A program made the position numbers and the translations under genes. From an uncultured Lachnospiraceae bacterium (GTDB lineage Bacteria > Bacillota > Clostridia > Lachnospirales > Lachnospiraceae): DNA of 64,000 nucleotides. Location of the stretch: assembly GCA_910578475.1 (NCBI GenBank), contig CAJTRK010000007.1, positions 1-64,000 on the forward strand. Reading direction: 5' to 3'. Position 1 is the stretch's first letter. Every line of letters begins with the position of its first letter. The notes under the pieces are model-generated. The model was not told where the DNA came from. It worked only from the letters and a program-made list of their open reading frames with translations, and did not search any database. Of the stretch, positions 60,734 to 64,000 are shown piece by piece.

Positions 60734-61957
60734 ATGCTGACATCCTTAAAGAATGGCCGCAGTCTGACTTTTTATCAGCAGGTATCGGTGAAACGAAATG
60801 AAATGGACGCTTCCAGTGCGTCAGGGATTTTGGCCGTTCCGATTTCAGGCGCATCCTTTTCGGCGTTGACGGTCACGAACGGATACAACACACAGTTCGG
60901 CGGCTTTTTGGAGGCGTTAAATGCGGAACGTTCCATGCTTGCCGACAAAGTGGCAAATGGTATGGCAAAGAACCCTGCATATGTCGGTGCCCGGAATGAC
61001 GGCGTATCTCTGGCATGGGATTATGAAGCGGCCGATATTAAGATGGGCGGAAATGGTTCGGCGAATTGGAATGCGGCCGAACAGCAGGAAATCCTGGAGA
61101 ACAGACCGGATATTGTCAATAAGCCTAAAATAGTAGATGGGAAAATGAAGAATCCCAAAGGGGGCGTTCGCGGCGCGGAAGGCCATCATCAAAAAAATGT
61201 CGCCGACCATCCGGAAGAACAGGCCAATCCTGACAATATCAAGTTTTATAAAAACCGAAAACAACATCTTGAAGAAGGGCATGACGGCAACTGGAAAAAT
61301 GAATGTGACGGGCCGATGAACGACAAAAATAAGATGCTTGAAAAAACGAATGCAAAACGCGTATTTCGGAATGAACTGCGCGGTCTCGGATTAGCTGTGG
61401 CGATTGGCGCAGGCGTCGGATTGACGATTGGCTTTGTCTCGACGCTTGCGCAGATGGGTATAACGCCTGATACTTTGAAACTGGCAGCGGCCGAGAGTAT
61501 AAAAAGCGGCGTAGAATCCGGACTGACGTCGGCAGTTGGCTACGGCGTTGGGAGAACAATTGGCGAATTGGCGTCTCAGGCCGTTTCTGGTATGATGGAA
61601 AGCGCTGGCGTTGCCATTACGGAAAATCTTTCTAAAATGATTCATATGGGTGCAGCGGGAACGTTGACAATCGCGGTATTCTCTGCATACCAATTTATGA
61701 AGTTGAAACTCAGGGGAGCCGCGACAAAGGACGCATTGATACAAACAGGAAAACAAGCGTTGTTTTCGCTTTCCCTGTTAGCTGTTTCCATAGCGGCACA
61801 GGGAATTTGGGGCGGTGCGGCCGGGATGATTGTGTCTGTGAGCATCGGAATCATTATCATCTGCTATTCCGCCGCCAATTCCGTGTATCAGCGGCATTTT
61901 AGTGAGAAAATACGGGTATACACAATTGAAAAATGCTATCCGTCTTTTTTGGTATAA
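60734..61957 (+). CDS. HNH/GHH nuclease-motif protein with C-terminal membrane domain
   Basis: A 407-residue protein. After a ~130-residue N-terminal region it has an HNH-fold nuclease motif of toxin type: GHH at 150-152, Asn168 in DNIKF, and His178 and His183 in QHLEEGHDGN. From about residue 215 to the end it is rich in glycine and hydrophobic residues, with probable membrane segments at about 217-240, 310-325 and 340-385. Nuclease joined to membrane-embedding sequence fits an effector or toxin. AGAGGTGA lies at the upstream gene's stop, 4 nt before the ATG. Activity is inferred from motif alone. Confidence 0.75.
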   Translation: MLTSLKNGRSLTFYQQVSVKRNEMDASSASGILAVPISGASFSALTVTNGYNTQFGGFLEALNAERSMLADKVANGMAKNPAYVGARNDGVSLAWDYEAADIKMGGNGSANWNAAEQQEILENRPDIVNKPKIVDGKMKNPKGGVRGAEGHHQKNVADHPEEQANPDNIKFYKNRKQHLEEGHDGNWKNECDGPMNDKNKMLEKTNAKRVFRNELRGLGLAVAIGAGVGLTIGFVSTLAQMGITPDTLKLAAAESIKSGVESGLTSAVGYGVGRTIGELASQAVSGMMESAGVAITENLSKMIHMGAAGTLTIAVFSAYQFMKLKLRGAATKDALIQTGKQALFSLSLLAVSIAAQGIWGGAAGMIVSVSIGIIIICYSAANSVYQRHFSEKIRVYTIEKCYPSFLV

Positions 61958-61980
61958 GGGTGGCGGTATGGAGGATTTGT

Positions 61981-62337
61981 ATGGAGTATTCAGAATTTGT
62001 TGAAAAGGCTGTCCGGCAGGATAAACGCAATGTTTTCTCTGTATATGAGGGGAGTCTCGAAAAAATACCAGATGTTATGAAATGCTTTTATAGAGATAAT
62101 AATCCATTGGATGTGGAGATAAACGCTGTTCGATTTGTTCCGGCAGAAGAACTTTCCGCTATACAGGAGGAATATTCCTGTCTGCATGTACCATTTGTGT
62201 TTGCGACCTGTAATGGAGACCCTGTTTTCATGCACAATGGAAATATCTACACCTGTCCACATGGGATTGAAACGCCGGAGTGGGAGCTGTTATCTGAAGA
62301 TATTAAGAGTTACTTGTCTTTCCTGCTTGAAGAATGA
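61981..62337 (+). CDS. SMI1/KNR4 (SUKH)-like protein, probable immunity factor
   Basis: A 118-residue cytosolic protein resembling the SUKH superfamily, seen in LPDVMKCFYRDNNPLDVE-like N-terminal helix (here IPDVMKCFYRDNNPLDVEI) and FATCNGDPVFMHNGNIY. SUKH proteins commonly neutralise nuclease toxins encoded just upstream, and here the HNH protein precedes it by 23 nt with GGAGG before the ATG. I did not find a catalytic motif. The assignment rests on a general pattern, so it could be another small binding domain. Confidence 0.6.
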   Translation: MEYSEFVEKAVRQDKRNVFSVYEGSLEKIPDVMKCFYRDNNPLDVEINAVRFVPAEELSAIQEEYSCLHVPFVFATCNGDPVFMHNGNIYTCPHGIETPEWELLSEDIKSYLSFLLEE

Positions 62338-62343
62338 GTTTCG

Positions 62344-62880
62344 TTACAAAATATTTGTTCTGTTTGGTTGCTTAAGGATTCGGGCGTCAAATGGTGCTTT
62401 ACAGACATGAGCAGGGCACGAACGCGTGCCCTGCGGGTATTTGTCCGGTTTATCGTACATTTCGATGCAGTAGCCTGCCGCGAAGTCATAGTCTTTCAGC
62501 GCCGGGAGCCATTCCGAGAAAATTTTGGAATTAACGTCCTGCAAAACGTCCGGCAGCGGGCCTGTGCAGGGAAATACCGCCCAGGTGAACGCCGGGATTA
62601 CGACGGTCGTGAAGCCTTCCGGTACATCTTCCGCAGGGGTGTATACGTTGGCAATCAGATATTCAAATTCGTTAAAGCCTCTGGACTCATCGATGTTTAT
62701 GCCGAATATGCCGTTTTCATACCGGTGGCTGTTTTTTCGGCATGTTCCTTATCATGGCATGTTCTTTCTGCACCATAGAAGGCGTGACGCCATGGAATCT
62801 GTAAAAGGCTTTCGTAAAACTGTCAGGAGAATCATAGCAGTATTTGACCGCAACATGCCGGATTTTGTCCGGTCTGTTTG
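62344..62880 (-). pseudogene. AraC-family regulator with GyrI-like domain, broken
   Basis: On the minus strand one frame has the end of an AraC HTH (YDSPDSFTKAFYRFHGVTPS, then EHAMIRNM) and, after a stop and frame change, another frame has a GyrI-like effector-binding domain (GIFGINIDESRGFNEFEYLI, FTWAVFPC, NSKIFSEWLPALKDYDFAAG). The first HTH helix and a stretch between the two domains are missing, and the C-terminus is replaced after YPQG by a hairpin-derived sequence. It is a decayed gene convergent with the dynamin operon. Confidence 0.8.
62411..62434. terminator. 10-bp perfect hairpin in the pseudogene end
   Basis: GCAGGGCACG (62411-62420), AACG loop, CGTGCCCTGC (62425-62434). It lies where the GyrI-like domain loses its normal end and could stop transcription from the dynamin operon. 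No long T-run is present. Confidence 0.5.
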
Positions 62881-63056
62881 TTTTTAATGAAAATTTAACT
62901 ATTATATGGAAAATTATCGTGTATACTGGAAGTATGACAGCTATCATTATTATAGCAATTTTTGGAATAAACAGACAGAAGAAGAAAAGATTGAAAGTCG
63001 GATAATTTCAGCTTTTGCTTCAGGTGTCTGTAAAAGCAGACGGATGGGAGAAAATC

Positions 63057-64000
63057 ATGGACTTAAACAAAGGGAACCTGAAAAAAATCAGAGGATTGAT
63101 TCTTTTTACTGCGGTCGTATGTCTTGCGGTGCTGAACATGGATGTTGTATTACATAGTTTCTTTTTCCTTCTGGGAATTGTAAGGCCGTTTATCTATGGC
63201 GCGGCAATCGCCTTCGTGCTGAACATTCCGATGAAGGTAATCGAAAAAGGATTGTTTTCAAAGGCAAAAAGTTTCAAAACGGAGAAAATAAAAAGGCCGG
63301 TAAGCATTTTTCTGTCGTTTCTGTCAGTCATTCTGGTTATCGTCACCGTTACGGTCACGGTAATTCCGCAGGTGACAAGAACGATGATAGAACTTGGCAA
63401 TAAAATACCGCAGTTTCTGGCCGATGCGCAAATCTGGCTGGAAGAGCTTTTTGCATCTCAACCGCAGCTTCTGGCCATGCTGGAAGAGTTCGAACCTGCG
63501 GAAATAAACTGGGATTCGATTGTCAATACGATAATCGATTTTATGCAGAACGGACTGGGAAATGTGGTAAGTTCTACGGTGACGGTAGCGTCTACGATTA
63601 TCGGCGGCGTTGTCAATGTTTTTGTGGCGCTTGTGTTTTCTTTTTATATATTGGCGCAGAAAGAAAAACTGGGCGGCCAGTTCAAAAGGATACTGCATGC
63701 CTATTTCCCGCAGAAAGTGCATGACAGGACGTTGGAAATCGCTTCTCTTGCAGGAAAGAATTTCAGCAGTTTTATTACGGGACAGTGCATGGAAGCGGTT
63801 ATTCTGGGCGTGATGTTCGTCGTTTCCATGACGCTTTTCGGTTTTCCTTATGCGGTCATGGTGGGCGTTTTGATTGCATTTACGGCGTTGATACCGATTG
63901 TCGGGGCTTTTATCGGGTGTTTTGTCGGAGCGTTTCTTATTATGGTAGACGACCCGGTAAAAGCAATCTGGTTCCTGCTTCTTTTTATCGTGCTGCAGCA
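63057..64000 (+). CDS. AI-2E family transporter (truncated by window end)
   Basis: The first 314 residues of a PF01594 membrane protein: TM segments at about 15-35, 40-60 and 80-100, a soluble central segment (about 105-190), then TMs with ALVFSFYILAQKEKLGGQFK and GVLIAFTALIPIVGAFIG, which are family signatures. Members export small metabolites or ions (AI-2 export in E. coli is one example). GGGAG precedes the ATG. The gene continues past the window. The 176 nt between the pseudogene and this start show no clear promoter. Confidence 0.88.
   Translation, partial: MDLNKGNLKKIRGLILFTAVVCLAVLNMDVVLHSFFFLLGIVRPFIYGAAIAFVLNIPMKVIEKGLFSKAKSFKTEKIKRPVSIFLSFLSVILVIVTVTVTVIPQVTRTMIELGNKIPQFLADAQIWLEELFASQPQLLAMLEEFEPAEINWDSIVNTIIDFMQNGLGNVVSSTVTVASTIIGGVVNVFVALVFSFYILAQKEKLGGQFKRILHAYFPQKVHDRTLEIASLAGKNFSSFITGQCMEAVILGVMFVVSMTLFGFPYAVMVGVLIAFTALIPIVGAFIGCFVGAFLIMVDDPVKAIWFLLLFIVLQ

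Noticed and set aside
62717..62947. 76-codon minus-strand frame carrying the AraC HTH end as an intact small gene
   Set aside because: Its first ~30 residues do not belong to the HTH family and it stops early, so it is a fragment of a pseudogene.

Overview
The window looks like a chromosomal segment of a low- to mid-GC Gram-positive anaerobe of the Clostridia, most likely Lachnospiraceae. The signs are strong AGGAGG-type ribosome binding sites, sigma-A promoters, lipoprotein signal peptides with LTGC/LTAC lipoboxes, a DUF4474 protein, ClpC and RadA of Firmicutes type, LytR-CpsA-Psr and AgrC-like proteins, and nearly every gene on the plus strand. The family-level assignment is inference from protein style; there is no rRNA in the window.

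Layout. 1-0.6 kb: 3' end of an IS630-type transposase and its terminus. 0.66-2.4 kb: DUF4474 protein plus metallophosphoesterase. 2.7-5.8 kb: a P-loop ATPase and a TPR protein with its own promoter, resembling STAND-like conflict modules. 5.9-10.1 kb: an orphan AgrC-like GHKL kinase and a large PAS hybrid kinase. 10.1-14.3 kb: an Lhr-type helicase. 14.5-27.9 kb: a dense signalling array (HD-GYP response regulator, histidine kinase, a second regulator with a ruined HD-GYP domain, CheR, CheB, a CheY-like receiver, CheA, CheW, a small chemoreceptor, an Hpt protein and a double-receiver hybrid kinase) with no flagellar genes in view. 27.9-33.4 kb: envelope genes (two related lipoproteins, a membrane lipase-like hydrolase, a YdcF protein, a TPR lipoprotein). 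33.7-36.4 kb: degenerate Nudix protein, pyrF, pyrE and two small membrane proteins. 36.5-38.7 kb: M29-type aminopeptidase. 39-42.5 kb: purE-purM-purN-purD. 42.6-49.2 kb: zinc-ribbon protein, SH3 membrane protein, GntR regulator, clpC, an unknown protein and radA. 49.5-54.2 kb: LCP protein and a heterodimeric ABC exporter. 54.3-54.9 kb (minus): tRNA-Trp followed after 2 nt by a lipoprotein gene. 55.2-57.4 kb: GH53 galactanase lipoprotein. 57.6-62.3 kb: a four-gene operon of HTH-dynamin-like GTPase, helical protein, HNH nuclease with membrane domain, and a SMI1/KNR4-like protein. 62.3-62.9 kb (minus): AraC/GyrI-type pseudogene. 63.1 kb to the end: AI-2E family transporter, cut by the window edge.

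The strongest candidate for an undescribed system is the 57.6-62.3 kb operon. A single sigma-A promoter lies just downstream of a 17-bp inverted repeat. The first protein joins a Cro/C1-type DNA-binding domain to a dynamin-like GTPase, so it may both read its own operator and act on membranes; the third protein pairs a GHH/HNH nuclease motif with a hydrophobic membrane region; the last looks like a SUKH-type immunity protein. The parts suggest an autoregulated membrane-associated toxin-immunity or anti-phage module. A second candidate is the ATPase-TPR pair at 2.7-5.8 kb.

At the DNA level the window also carries long intergenic palindromes (33.4, 38.7, 49.2 and 55.1 kb), of which the 49.2 and 55.1 kb copies are clearly members of one repeat family in opposite orientation. 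Also of note are a 21-bp-period direct repeat just upstream of the AgrC-like kinase promoter, and a lipoprotein gene that would become leaderless after tRNA processing.
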